The notes under the pieces were generated by a model. It had not been told where the DNA came from. It worked only from the letters and a program-made list of their open reading frames with translations, and searched no databases. The translations under genes and the position numbers were made by a program. Shown here one piece after another: positions 16,682-25,600 of a stretch of 64,000 nt of DNA (position 1 is its first letter; each line of letters starts with the position of its first letter). This DNA is from DASVCN01 sp040905665 (GTDB lineage Bacteria; Deinococcota; Deinococci; Deinococcales; Trueperaceae), in NCBI GenBank assembly GCA_040905665.1, contig JBBDRD010000041.1, positions 181,720 through 245,719 on the forward strand, read 5' to 3'.

Positions 16682-18622
16682 TTGTCACGCCCGGGGGGCA
16701 GCTTGACCAGCGCACAGCAACTACTTGAAGCCTCACCGCTGCAGACGGCGACCCTGGATTCGCTCCTGCACGGAGTGCCTGGCGGGCTGCCGCCCGAGCT
16801 ACTCCCTGGACTGCTCTCGGCACTGCCGATGGTGGCGCTGTCACTCCTCGGCGTCCTCTATATCCTGGGCGTGGCTAGGGCCTGGCGCAAAGCCGGCTGG
16901 GGTCGTGGCATCTCCGTCGGCCGGGCCAGCGCAGGGCTGCTCGGGCTGATGGCCCTGGGAGCGGCGTTGTCTGGGCCGCTCGAGGCGCTCGCGGTACTTC
17001 TCTTCTCGGCCCATATGGCGCAGCACCTGCTCTTGTCGTTGGTGGCCGCGCCGCTCCTCGTGCTCGGAGTGCCACTCCTTGCGCTCCTGTGGCTGCTCCC
17101 ACCGCGATTTCGTCGCACTGCCGTAAAAGGTTGGCGTCGCTCCGGCCCGATCGGGCGAGGTTGGCGCCTGGTCATCCACCCGGTCGCAGCCTGGCTTATC
17201 TTCGTCGTGATCCTGTGGGCCTGGCATCTTCCGGCCGCCTACGGAGCGGCGTTGACCAGCGAGCTCGTACACGTGCTCGAGCACCTGTCGTTGCTGGGCA
17301 GCGCTGGCCTCTTCTGGTGGATGCTCTTCCAGCCGCTGGGCCGCCGCCGGCTGAACCGCTTCCTGGCGCCGGTGGTCCTCTTCGTCACCGCGCTGCAAGG
17401 GGGCGTTCTGGGAGCGATGATCACTCTGGCGCCCGAGCCCTGGTATGGCCACTATGAGCGCGTGGCTCGGGCCACGGGAATCTCTGCGCTAGCCGACCAG
17501 CAGCTGGCGGGCCTGCTCATGTGGGTGCCGCCCGGCGCCCTTTACCTGGGCCTCGCCTGCTGGATGCTCTACCGGGCGCTGGCGGGCGTCGACGCGGCAA
17601 TGAGCACACCAAACCACCAACGTATGGCGCCCGCCGGTACTCCCTATCTGAACAGCCTGGTCATGGCCTCGGCTCTCGCCATCGCCGCTACCGGTGGTTT
17701 CGCCAATGCTCAGGTGCTGCGCCCCGCTGGTCCAGCCGCGCAGGGGGTGAGCGAACTCTTTTGGGTGATGCTCATCATCGCAGCAATCGTCTGCGTGCTG
17801 GTGTACGCCCTGCTCTTCACCGCAATCTTCCGGCGGCGTATCCCAAACGGGGGCGAGCCGCCGCTGGGAACGGGGCCGTTCGTGGTTCTCGGCGGGATCG
17901 TTCTGCCCATCGTTATCCTCGTTCCGCTGCTCTTCTGGTCGCTGGCGCTTACCGCCGGCATGGTTCGCCCCACCGAGGACGCCGTGACGATCGAAGTGAT
18001 AGGCCACCAGTGGTGGTGGGAGGTCCGCTACCCGGAGGTAGGCGTGACCGACGCCAACGAGATCCACATTCCCGCGGGCAGGCCGGTGCGGCTGCAGCTG
18101 ACATCCGACGACGTGATCCACAGCTTCTGGGCCCCAGGACTGCAAGGGAAGATGGACCTGGTGCCGGGCACCGTGAACACGCTTTGGATCGAGGCCGACG
18201 AGACTGGGATTCACTCGGCCAAGTGCGCCGAGTTCTGCGGCACGCAACACGCCAATATGCGCCTCCTTATCGTTTCGGAACCTCAGGAAAGTTTCGACGA
18301 GTGGTTGCAGAGTCGAACGGTTCCACCCCAGCCGCCGCTCGATCCGCTGATCCGCGAGGGGCAGCAGGTTTTCCTCGGCTCCGCCTGCGTGTACTGCCAC
18401 ACCATAGAAGGCACCAACGCCAGCGGCCGCTTGGGCCCCGATCTCACCCACCTCGCCACTCGCATGACCTTGGGTGCCGGAACGGTCGCCAACAATCGAG
18501 GAAACCTGGGCGGCTGGATCGTCAACTCGCAGGCGATAAAGCCGGGTAACCGGATGCCGCCGATGTATCTCGAATCCGAAGACCTGCAGGTGCTCCTCGC
18601 CTATCTGGAGAGCCTCGAGTGA
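16682..18622 (+). CDS. CtaG-CoxB-cytochrome c fusion (oxidase assembly factor plus subunit II)
   Basis: One unbroken 646-residue frame holds three modules. Residues about 40-300 are a multi-membrane caa3-type CtaG domain (HMAQHLLLSLVAAPLLVLG, residues 111-129), linked to oxidase copper assembly. Residues about 320-545 are subunit II, with two membrane helices, GHQWWWEVRYPEV, and a complete CuA site: His480, Cys515, Glu517, Cys519, His523, Met526. Residues about 555-646 are a cytochrome c domain with CVYCH at 569-573 and a probable Met625 ligand. The start is TTG at 16682, or TTG 16703 after a G-run. The stop overlaps coxA in GTGA. Confidence 0.9.
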   Translation: MSRPGGSLTSAQQLLEASPLQTATLDSLLHGVPGGLPPELLPGLLSALPMVALSLLGVLYILGVARAWRKAGWGRGISVGRASAGLLGLMALGAALSGPLEALAVLLFSAHMAQHLLLSLVAAPLLVLGVPLLALLWLLPPRFRRTAVKGWRRSGPIGRGWRLVIHPVAAWLIFVVILWAWHLPAAYGAALTSELVHVLEHLSLLGSAGLFWWMLFQPLGRRRLNRFLAPVVLFVTALQGGVLGAMITLAPEPWYGHYERVARATGISALADQQLAGLLMWVPPGALYLGLACWMLYRALAGVDAAMSTPNHQRMAPAGTPYLNSLVMASALAIAATGGFANAQVLRPAGPAAQGVSELFWVMLIIAAIVCVLVYALLFTAIFRRRIPNGGEPPLGTGPFVVLGGIVLPIVILVPLLFWSLALTAGMVRPTEDAVTIEVIGHQWWWEVRYPEVGVTDANEIHIPAGRPVRLQLTSDDVIHSFWAPGLQGKMDLVPGTVNTLWIEADETGIHSAKCAEFCGTQHANMRLLIVSEPQESFDEWLQSRTVPPQPPLDPLIREGQQVFLGSACVYCHTIEGTNASGRLGPDLTHLATRMTLGAGTVANNRGNLGGWIVNSQAIKPGNRMPPMYLESEDLQVLLAYLESLE

Positions 18623-21213
18623 CGTCACGTTCCCGCGCCGTAGAGCTGCTCCACCGCACCTGGTCAGGTCCCACCAATCCGTTCGCACGGGTGTTCATGC
18701 CGGTCAACAACAAGATCGTGGGCGTCCGCTTCATGGTCACCGCGTTCATCTTCTTCGTAATCGGCGGGGTACTGGCGCTGCTGATGCGCACCCAGCTGGC
18801 CGTGCCCGAGAACGACTTCCTCGACCCCGAACTCTACAACCAGCTTTTCACCATGCACGGGTCCACGATGATGTTCCTCTTCGTGGTTCCATTCATCGAG
18901 GGTTTGGGGATTTATTTCGTGCCGGCGATGATCGGCGCGCGCGATATGGCGTATCCCCGCCTCACGGCCTTCGGCTACTGGATCTACTTGTTCGGGGGCC
19001 TGCTGTTCTACTCCTCTTTTTTCGTGGGTCAGGTTCCCGACACCGGTTGGTTCGCCTACACGCCGCTCTCCGGCAAGGAGTTCTCTCCCGGGATCGCCCA
19101 GGACTTCTGGCTCATCGGCTTGAGCCTCACCGAGCTCTCCGGGATCGGGGCCGGCGCCGAGCTGGTCGTCACCGCGCTCAAGCTGCGCGCACCCGGCATG
19201 TCGATCACCCGAATGCCCATCTTCGTCTGGTCGATGCTGGTGACCGGCTTCGCGATGACCTTCGCGTTCACGGTGCTCTTCGTGGCGACGCTCCTGCTCG
19301 AACTCGAACGCACCTTCGGCATGACCTTCTTCAACCCCGAAAGCGGCGGCAGCCCGATCCTGTGGCAGCACCTCTTCTGGATCTTCGGCCATCCGGAGGT
19401 CTACATCATGTTCATTCCGGCGACGGGAATCGTATCGACGATAGTGCCTACCTTCGCCCGGCGTCCTCTAGCCCTCTACCGGTTGGTGATTCTGGCGCTG
19501 CTGGTGACCGGTTTCGTGAGCTTCGGGCTGTGGGTGCATCACATGTTCACCACCGGTCTGCCCGAGTTGGCCGCCTCCTTCTTCACGGCGACGAGCTTCA
19601 TGATCGCGCTAGCTACCGGGACGCAGATATTCGCCTGGATCGCGACCTTGTGGGGCACGCGGCCCCGGCTAACGGTGCCGATGCTCTACGTTCTGGGTTT
19701 CGTAGTCATCTTCATGCTGGGCGGCGTCACCGGGGTGATGATCGCCTCCGTCCCGTTCGACTGGCAGGCGCACGACTCATTCTTCATCGTCGCGCACTTC
19801 CATTACGTGCTGGTTGGCGGCGTGGTCCTGCCGCTGCTGGGGGCCATCCACTACTGGATGCCCAAGATCAGCGGGCGAATGATGAACGAGACGCTGGGCA
19901 AGATCGCCTTTTGGATCGTCTTCGTCTCGTTCAACGTCGCCTTCTTCCCGATGCACATCATGGGACTGCTGGCTATGCCCAGGCGGATCTACACCTATCA
20001 GGAGGGAACGGGGCTCGACGGCTACAATCTGCTCTCGACCATCGGTTCCTACGCTCTGGGCGTGGGAGTTCTCCTCTTCGTGATCGATGTCGTCCTGAGC
20101 TTGCGCTTTGGGGCGCCCGCCGGACGCAACCCCTGGCAGGCGGGCACGCTCGAGTGGGCCGGCAGCTCGCCCCCGCCCTCTTTTTCGGTGGAGACGCCGC
20201 TGATCGTGCGTCACCGCGAGCCCCTTTGGATCGATGGCTGGACCGGCGGGACGATTGATGGACGCACCGATGGCCGCACGGATTGGCGCGCCGATGGGCA
20301 AGATGTCGAGTGGTCAGAGGGGCCCCAGGAGGGTCAAGGGCGGCGTGAGCCGGACGAAGAGCAGCTGGTGAACGCAGCTCGGGCGCTAGACGCAGGGCCC
20401 GAAGGATGGCGAGCCGGCCTGGTTACCTCCAGCTTCGGAGGGGAGCCTCGAGGAGTGCACTTCTACCCGGGGCCCACCCTCCAGCCGTTCATTGCCGCGT
20501 TGGGTGTCTCCCTGGTCGCCCTGGCGCTCCTGCTCAAGATCGGCTGGCTTGGTATCGCCGGCCTGGTTATAGCCGCCGTCACCTTCGGGATGTGGCTGTG
20601 GCCCACCGCCAACGAGCGGGATTTCGTCTGGCGCTCCAACCGGCTGCTCGATCCCAACGGGAAAGACCCGTCCCCCGGGGGCGCCGAGGTGGGGGCGTTC
20701 GGAGCAGCAATGTTCTGCGTGGTGGTGTCCACCATTCTCGTGGTGCTGCTATTCAGCTATCTCTATCTCGTTGGACCGGCGGGCCCGCCGCAGGCGCCAA
20801 GCTGGCTGCTGCCGGCGGTCGCCGCCTCTGGGCTGGTCATTGGCGCGATACTCACGGCTCTGGCGGTCGGCCGCCTGCGAAGGGGCGACTCCGGGCTGTT
20901 CGTTCCCTTCCTGTCCCTCTCGTTGCTCTTGGGTCTCGCCTTCTTGGCTGTGCAGGGGTACTCGCTGCTACAACTAGATTTCTCGCCAACTCTGAACGCC
21001 TACGCCTCGGCCTTCTATACCGTGAACGGCTTCGTCCTGCTGATCGTGACGATAGGCGTCGCGCTACTGGTCGCCGCGCTGCTGCGCCACGTACGCGGTC
21101 TGCTCGAGGGAGCCCTGCCGACTCCGCTCTTGAACGCCGCCCTCTACTGGTACACGGTCGTAGCGCTGGCCGTCCTGTCGTTCGTGGTCCTGTACCTGGT
21201 GCCGCTCCTCTAG
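18619..21213 (+). CDS. cytochrome c oxidase subunit I-III fusion (CoxA-CoxC)
   Basis: Heme-copper oxidase catalytic core of 864 residues. Subunit I covers about 1-510, with heme a ligand His80, D-channel entry Asp109, HPEVY at 258-262 (CuB His, Glu, cross-linked Tyr), CuB His307-His308, and heme ligands His393 and His395 in AHFHYV. The usual K-channel lysine is Gln336 (ATGTQIFAW), and nearby D-channel asparagines are replaced. A charged linker of about 90 residues contains in-frame 12-bp repeats. The remaining about 250 residues are several helices resembling a divergent subunit III (FYTVNGFVLLIVTIGVALL). The GTG start overlaps the coxB fusion. Confidence 0.9.
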   Translation: MTSRSRAVELLHRTWSGPTNPFARVFMPVNNKIVGVRFMVTAFIFFVIGGVLALLMRTQLAVPENDFLDPELYNQLFTMHGSTMMFLFVVPFIEGLGIYFVPAMIGARDMAYPRLTAFGYWIYLFGGLLFYSSFFVGQVPDTGWFAYTPLSGKEFSPGIAQDFWLIGLSLTELSGIGAGAELVVTALKLRAPGMSITRMPIFVWSMLVTGFAMTFAFTVLFVATLLLELERTFGMTFFNPESGGSPILWQHLFWIFGHPEVYIMFIPATGIVSTIVPTFARRPLALYRLVILALLVTGFVSFGLWVHHMFTTGLPELAASFFTATSFMIALATGTQIFAWIATLWGTRPRLTVPMLYVLGFVVIFMLGGVTGVMIASVPFDWQAHDSFFIVAHFHYVLVGGVVLPLLGAIHYWMPKISGRMMNETLGKIAFWIVFVSFNVAFFPMHIMGLLAMPRRIYTYQEGTGLDGYNLLSTIGSYALGVGVLLFVIDVVLSLRFGAPAGRNPWQAGTLEWAGSSPPPSFSVETPLIVRHREPLWIDGWTGGTIDGRTDGRTDWRADGQDVEWSEGPQEGQGRREPDEEQLVNAARALDAGPEGWRAGLVTSSFGGEPRGVHFYPGPTLQPFIAALGVSLVALALLLKIGWLGIAGLVIAAVTFGMWLWPTANERDFVWRSNRLLDPNGKDPSPGGAEVGAFGAAMFCVVVSTILVVLLFSYLYLVGPAGPPQAPSWLLPAVAASGLVIGAILTALAVGRLRRGDSGLFVPFLSLSLLLGLAFLAVQGYSLLQLDFSPTLNAYASAFYTVNGFVLLIVTIGVALLVAALLRHVRGLLEGALPTPLLNAALYWYTVVALAVLSFVVLYLVPLL
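20257..20292. repeat. in-frame 12-bp repeats in the coxA-coxC linker
   Basis: GATGGACGCACC, GATGGCCGCACG and GATTGGCGCGCC are adjacent, with a fading fourth copy after them. They encode DGRTDGRTDWRAD in the charged linker joining subunit I to subunit III. Unit length is a multiple of three, so the frame is kept. Confidence 0.7.
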
Positions 21214-21216
21214 GGG

Positions 21217-21624
21217 ATGGATGGTGGAGACACGATGGTGGAGAGAGTGACTAGCATTTCACGCGGCAGAGCGAGCGCCCCATTGTGGGGAGCCCTGCTG
21301 CTTGGCTCCGGCGCCTGGAGCCTGCACCTGATAGTCAGTCACTTCTTGGTGGAGGCGGTCTGCGCTCAGGTGGCGGCGGCCGGCGGCAGCGCAGAGGTAA
21401 GCGTATGGTTGCCGCTGCTGATAGTGACGGCGGTCGCGGCCGGCCTGGCTCTGGCGGGAGCAGTTTTCGCGTGGAGTCGGCGGCGGGTACTCGAACGGCG
21501 GGGCCCGGGACTGGAACGGGCGGCCGGGCTGTCGACAGTTGTCGCCTCGCTTTCCCTATTCTTCGTGCTCGTGATCCTGCTGGAGTCGGCACCGCTGCTG
21601 ATGATTGGTTGCGGAGCCTCGTGA
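21217..21624 (+). CDS. small membrane protein of the oxidase cluster, unknown function
   Basis: Not recognised as a known family. The 135-residue product (117 if the ATG at 21235 is used) has three or four predicted membrane helices, including GALLLGSGAWSLHLIVSHFLV, WLPLLIVTAVAAGLALAGAVF and LSTVVASLSLFFVLVILLE. An internal SHFLVEAVC carries His and Cys. It begins 3 bases after the oxidase fusion stop and is followed by a cytochrome c on the same strand. A role in oxidase assembly or as an accessory subunit is inferred from position only. Confidence 0.7.
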   Translation: MDGGDTMVERVTSISRGRASAPLWGALLLGSGAWSLHLIVSHFLVEAVCAQVAAAGGSAEVSVWLPLLIVTAVAAGLALAGAVFAWSRRRVLERRGPGLERAAGLSTVVASLSLFFVLVILLESAPLLMIGCGAS

Positions 21625-21655
21625 CCGGCACTCGGAGCGAGGGAGGGGTAAGCGC

Positions 21656-22048
21656 ATGCTGAGGCTCGTTTCCTTTAGCGTCGCCGCCCTGATCCTCGTG
21701 GCGATCGGCCTCGCCATAACCGCCTCGCAGGGAGGCATCGGGGTCGCGCCTGACCGTGAAATTCCGGGCGGGCGCCCCGATCAAGGCCCCATGGCGTTCG
21801 TGAAGTACGGCTGCGGCGGCTGCCATGAGATAGCCGGAGTGCGCTCCGCCAAGGGCAAGGTGGGGCCTTCACTCACGACCTTGGGCGAACGCGCGTATAT
21901 CGCCGGCAATCTCCCCAACACTCCCGAGAACCTAGTGCTGTGGATCATCAACCCGCAGGGGATCGAACCGGGAACCGCCATGCCCAATCTGGGCGTGACT
22001 CAGGAGGACGCGCGCTCGATGGCCGCCTACATCTATAGCCTCCACTGA
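21656..22048 (+). CDS. membrane-anchored cytochrome c, single heme
   Basis: Electron carrier facing the periplasm. The ATG at 21656, behind GGGAGGGG, gives about 130 residues. An N-terminal uncleaved helix (LVSFSVAALILVAIGLAITA) is followed by a class I cytochrome c domain with CGGCH and a distal Met ligand in TAMPNLG. A TTG at 21605 would add 17 non-conserved residues, so it was not chosen. It lies between the terminal oxidase and a two-subunit dehydrogenase, so it probably passes electrons from one to the other. Confidence 0.88.
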   Translation: MLRLVSFSVAALILVAIGLAITASQGGIGVAPDREIPGGRPDQGPMAFVKYGCGGCHEIAGVRSAKGKVGPSLTTLGERAYIAGNLPNTPENLVLWIINPQGIEPGTAMPNLGVTQEDARSMAAYIYSLH

Positions 22049-22110
22049 CGGCGCCGCCGTGACGTGGTGCTTGCCGCGCCTCACGGGGACCGGGAAAGGA
22101 CTGGACGACC

Positions 22111-23175
22111 ATGCCAGACGATTTGGATAAGAGGCAGGCGGAAACGCCCGGGGAAAGTGGAAGCATGGGCGACGCCCGCAGTGAGGGCAACGGTGGCGAC
22201 CGCCGCCTCGACAGGCGCAGCTTCTTCAAGGCGACCGGCGCGCTAGCCGTTGCCGCCGGGCTGGTAAGCGCCTGCGATACTCCCACCCCCAGAGAACAGC
22301 CTCCTGTGCCGCCTCGCCCACTACCCGAGAGCGCGCCCCAGTCGAGGGTTCCAGGACCGTTCGAGGAGGTGCCGCGTACGCCGGCTCAGGCGCCCGATCC
22401 AGCCATCCTGGAGTTCTTCTCGCTGCAAGAAGCAAGGACGGTCGAGGCGCTGGCCGCCACCATTCTGCCCGGTAGCCCGGATGATCCCGGTGCGCGAGAA
22501 GCCGGGGTGCTCAATTACATCGACCACCTGCTGTCCCACCGTCACGGCTTCGCCGAAGCGATCTACCGGTTGCCTCCCTTCGCCGAGCCGTACAGCGGAG
22601 AGGAGCCACCGTCGACTCCTGCCGACGGTCCGCAGCCGGTATGGGTGCAGGCCGATGAGCTACCGCGGTACGGCTACCAGTCGAGCCTCACCCCCAGGGA
22701 GATCTACCGGAGGGGCTTGCAGATGGTGGACAGCTACAGCCGGAGCCAGTACGGCGCCCGCTTGACCGACCTTTCGGAGGACGACCAGGAGTCCGTCGTG
22801 GAAACCATGGCCGATTCGCCTGGCGAGCTCTTTGATGGCGGTGGCGTCCGGGGGCAGGGAGGGCAGTTGGGCGGTGATGAAGAGACCGGTTTCCACGCAC
22901 CCGCCCTCCGCGAATTCTTCGAGGTGTTGCGCTCACACGTTATCGAAGGGATGTTCGCCGACCCGCTCTACGGCGGAAACCGCGACCTGGTGGGCTGGTA
23001 CATGCTGGGATATCCCGGTGCTCAACGCGCTTACACCCCACCTGAACTGCGGACCGAGGGGACCACGCGCGAGCCGCAGAGTATCGCGCAGCTCCCTCAC
23101 TTCCACCCCGGACAGCCGGCCAACGATCACGTGATCTTGCCGGTCAGCGGCAGCGATCGGCGCGAGGGGCGATGA
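22111..23175 (+). CDS. Tat-exported lipoprotein, gluconate 2-dehydrogenase subunit 3 family
   Basis: Predicted small subunit of a membrane-associated flavoprotein dehydrogenase. The 354-residue protein has a twin-arginine signal (DRRSFFKATGALAVAAGLVS) followed directly by a lipobox Cys (SACD), so it should be exported folded and lipid-anchored. A Pro-rich spacer comes next. The domain includes EFFSLQEARTVEALAATILPG, which fits the gluconate dehydrogenase subunit 3 family, and DPLYGGNRDLVGWYMLGYPG near the end. The large subunit gene follows 37 bases later and has no export signal, so this subunit likely carries it across the membrane. Confidence 0.85.
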   Translation: MPDDLDKRQAETPGESGSMGDARSEGNGGDRRLDRRSFFKATGALAVAAGLVSACDTPTPREQPPVPPRPLPESAPQSRVPGPFEEVPRTPAQAPDPAILEFFSLQEARTVEALAATILPGSPDDPGAREAGVLNYIDHLLSHRHGFAEAIYRLPPFAEPYSGEEPPSTPADGPQPVWVQADELPRYGYQSSLTPREIYRRGLQMVDSYSRSQYGARLTDLSEDDQESVVETMADSPGELFDGGGVRGQGGQLGGDEETGFHAPALREFFEVLRSHVIEGMFADPLYGGNRDLVGWYMLGYPGAQRAYTPPELRTEGTTREPQSIAQLPHFHPGQPANDHVILPVSGSDRREGR

Positions 23176-23212
23176 GCAGGAGCGGGGTCCGATTCGGTAG
23201 GGCGGGGCGCTT

Positions 23213-24982
23213 ATGGCAATAGTGCATCCGAAGGTTGACGTCGTTACCGTGGGCGCGGGCTGGACGGCCGGCATTCTCGCTTGGAAGCTGACCAACGAGG
23301 GTCGCAGCGTCGTGTCGATCGAGCAGGGGCCGGCCCAGTGGGCCCACCCCGATTTCGCCTGGAACCACGACAGCCTGCGCTACTCCACGCGCAAGGCGAT
23401 GATGGCGAACATCAGCCAGGAGAGTTGGACTTGGCGGCCGGATGCCCGCCGGCCGTCGTTGCCGATGAGACGATTCGGCGCTTTCCACCCCGGGCATGGG
23501 ATTGGCGGTTCGGCCGCCCACTGGTCGGCGATGCTGTGGCGCTTCACCCCGTACGACTTCCAGTACCGCAGCTACTACGAAGAGCGCTACGGGGAAGGGA
23601 AGCTGCCCGAAGGGAGTACGGTCCAGGACTGGCCGGTGACCTATGAAGAGCTCGAGCCCTACTACGATGCCTTCGAGTACGACATCGGGGCCTCGGGGCG
23701 GGCGGGAAATCTTGAAGGAGAACTGATCCCCGGCGGTAACCCGTTCGAGGGTGCGCGCAGCCGGCCCTTTCCCAACCCCCCGCTCGAGTCGACACTGCCC
23801 TCGTACACCTTCGCCGATGCTGCGCGCCGACTCGGTTACCACCCATTCCCGCAACCTTCCGGCATCCTCTCCCGTGCCTACACCGACCCTTTCGGGCGCA
23901 CCCGCAGCGGTTGCCTCTACTGCGGCTTTTGCACGCGTTTCGGCTGTGAGGTCGACGCGAAGTCGACTGGTCTCACCACCCACACACCGCTGGCCTTGCA
24001 GAGCGGCCGTTACGAGATCAGGTCGCAATCGAAAGTGTTGCAGGTGGAGTTGGATGGCGACGGTATGGCGACGGGCCTCACCTACATCGACCTGATCACC
24101 GGGGAGGAGCACTTCCAACCGGCCGAGCTGGTGATTCTTTCGGGTTACACCCTGACCAACGTGCGCCTGCTGCTCCTCTCGCGTTCCCGGCAGCACCCCG
24201 ATGGCGTCGGCAACGACCGTGGCCAGGTCGGCCGGAATTGCACCCATCAGATCTGGGAGAACCCTGCCACCGGTGTCTTCGACGGTCGCCGATTCAACCT
24301 GTTCATGGGCAACACCTCGACCATTCAGGTGCTCTACGACTTCTATGGAAACGCCGTCGATCACGGCGACCTAGACTTCATTGGCGGTTCATCGCTGTTC
24401 TCCACTATCGGCGAGCGCGAGCCGGTGACGTCGGTTGGGAACCTGCCGATCGGAGACGGGAAGCGTTGGGGACGAGAGTGGAAGGAAGCGATGCGGCGTC
24501 AGTGGGACTCCTACGTTCCAATTACCATGCAGGGGGAGAGCCTCGCTTACCGGCAGCATTTCTACGATCTCGATCCGATCTACAAGGACACCCACGACCT
24601 GCCACTATTGCGCTTCACCTTCGATTGGACCGACAACGAGCGTAATCTTTACCGTTTCATGCGCTCGCGCAGCGAGGAAATCATGCGGGCGATGGGGGCG
24701 ACCAGCAGCAGCACCCAGGAGGAGTTGCCCGAGTACAATTTGCACGCCTACAAGAGCACCCACATGACAGGTGGCGCCATCATGGGGCATGACCCGGGTG
24801 ACTCGGTGACAAACAGGTACGGACAGGTGTGGGACACGCCTAACGTGTTCGTTACCGGCGCGGCACTCTACCCGCAAAATCCCGGGGCCAATCCCACGGG
24901 AACCCTCGCGGCGCTCGCTTACGCCACCGGAGACGCCTTGGCCGCTCGCTACTTCCGGAATCCCGACGAAATGCTGGACTGA
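23213..24982 (+). CDS. GMC-family FAD dehydrogenase large subunit
   Basis: Predicted sugar or polyol dehydrogenase related to gluconate 2-dehydrogenase flavoprotein. The 589-residue protein starts with the FAD fold VDVVTVGAGWTAGILAWKL. It contains the glycine-rich HGIGGSAAHW and a cysteine cluster CLYCGFCTRFGC (Cys234, 237, 240, 245) that suits an iron-sulfur centre. The C-terminal catalytic region is HMTGGAIMGHDP and NPGANPTGTLAALAYATGD. It lacks a signal peptide. With the Tat lipoprotein and cytochrome c just upstream it should form a periplasmic dehydrogenase feeding the oxidase. The substrate cannot be told from sequence. Confidence 0.88.
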   Translation: MAIVHPKVDVVTVGAGWTAGILAWKLTNEGRSVVSIEQGPAQWAHPDFAWNHDSLRYSTRKAMMANISQESWTWRPDARRPSLPMRRFGAFHPGHGIGGSAAHWSAMLWRFTPYDFQYRSYYEERYGEGKLPEGSTVQDWPVTYEELEPYYDAFEYDIGASGRAGNLEGELIPGGNPFEGARSRPFPNPPLESTLPSYTFADAARRLGYHPFPQPSGILSRAYTDPFGRTRSGCLYCGFCTRFGCEVDAKSTGLTTHTPLALQSGRYEIRSQSKVLQVELDGDGMATGLTYIDLITGEEHFQPAELVILSGYTLTNVRLLLLSRSRQHPDGVGNDRGQVGRNCTHQIWENPATGVFDGRRFNLFMGNTSTIQVLYDFYGNAVDHGDLDFIGGSSLFSTIGEREPVTSVGNLPIGDGKRWGREWKEAMRRQWDSYVPITMQGESLAYRQHFYDLDPIYKDTHDLPLLRFTFDWTDNERNLYRFMRSRSEEIMRAMGATSSSTQEELPEYNLHAYKSTHMTGGAIMGHDPGDSVTNRYGQVWDTPNVFVTGAALYPQNPGANPTGTLAALAYATGDALAARYFRNPDEMLD

Positions 24983-25119
24983 GGAGCGGCGGCGAAGGGG
25001 ACGCTCGGGTCCGGCCCGTAGTGGACGGGAATACAGGCCACGGTGGCGTCCCGCTGCTATCTCTCATGATTGATCCATCTCGCGTTGCAGGCTCGACTCG
25101 GTTAACAAGGAGGAAACTC

Positions 25120-25464
25120 ATGAGCACGATCGTTGGAATGTTCGACGACCAACTGGCAGCAGAACGGGCAATAAACGGACTGGACGCTCTCGGTCTCGAC
25201 GAGGGCAGTATCCACGTCCTCAGCCGCGCCGAGCTTTCTCGCGGCGGATCGCTCATCGGCGCGTTCGCCAGGGCGCTACGTCCAGGAGACGGGGCGGTCT
25301 CTAGCGAGTTGATTCGGCTAGGGCTGGACCGCGAGGAGGCCGAGTTCTACGAGGAGGAACTGGACGAGGACAGCGTCGTGGTGGTCGTCAATGCCGACGG
25401 CGAGAACGGCGACAGGGCGATGACTGTGATGCAGGAGGCTAATGCCGCCTTCAAGGAGGATTGA
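25120..25464 (+). CDS. YflT-like general stress domain protein
   Basis: Small soluble protein of 114 residues starting MSTIVGMFDDQLAAERAING. The two-fold-like arrangement of a short beta strand, FDD/AERAI helix and late VVVVNADGENGDRAM fits the heat-induced stress protein YflT/YsnF N-terminal domain family. Many C-terminal residues are acidic (EEAEFYEEELDEDS). AAGGAGG lies 7 bases before the ATG at 25120; the longer frame from 25021 has no ribosome site. It is monocistronic and convergent with the next gene. Molecular function is unknown. Confidence 0.7.
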   Translation: MSTIVGMFDDQLAAERAINGLDALGLDEGSIHVLSRAELSRGGSLIGAFARALRPGDGAVSSELIRLGLDREEAEFYEEELDEDSVVVVVNADGENGDRAMTVMQEANAAFKED

Positions 25465-25483
25465 GGGTGCGGGCGCCTTGAGG

Positions 25484-25510
25484 ACGGCTTCACTGCTCCG
25501 CGGAAGCCGT
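25484..25510. terminator. possible hairpin terminator between convergent genes
   Basis: ACGGCTTC (25484-25491) and GAAGCCGT (25503-25510) form an 8-bp stem with an 11-base loop, 20 bases after the stress-protein stop. There is no clear T-run, so the terminator call rests on position between convergent genes. Confidence 0.4.
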
Positions 25511-25600
25511 GCCCCATGCGGCGCGAACCGACACCGTTTTTCTTCGTGATTTGCACCCGGTCGGTCGTCGGCCCGACGATCCTTAGGAGCAAACCGGCGT

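Noticed and set aside
17489..18688. 399-codon frame antisense to the CtaG-CoxB fusion
   Set aside because: Shadow of the real gene: composition rich in His/Arg/Gln/Gly without any domain.
19047..20258. 403-codon frame overlapping coxA in another frame
   Set aside because: Arg/His-rich, low-information translation of a strongly conserved oxidase gene.
23144..24364. 406-codon frame antisense to the GMC dehydrogenase
   Set aside because: Covers a well-supported enzyme on the opposite strand and shows no recognisable motif.
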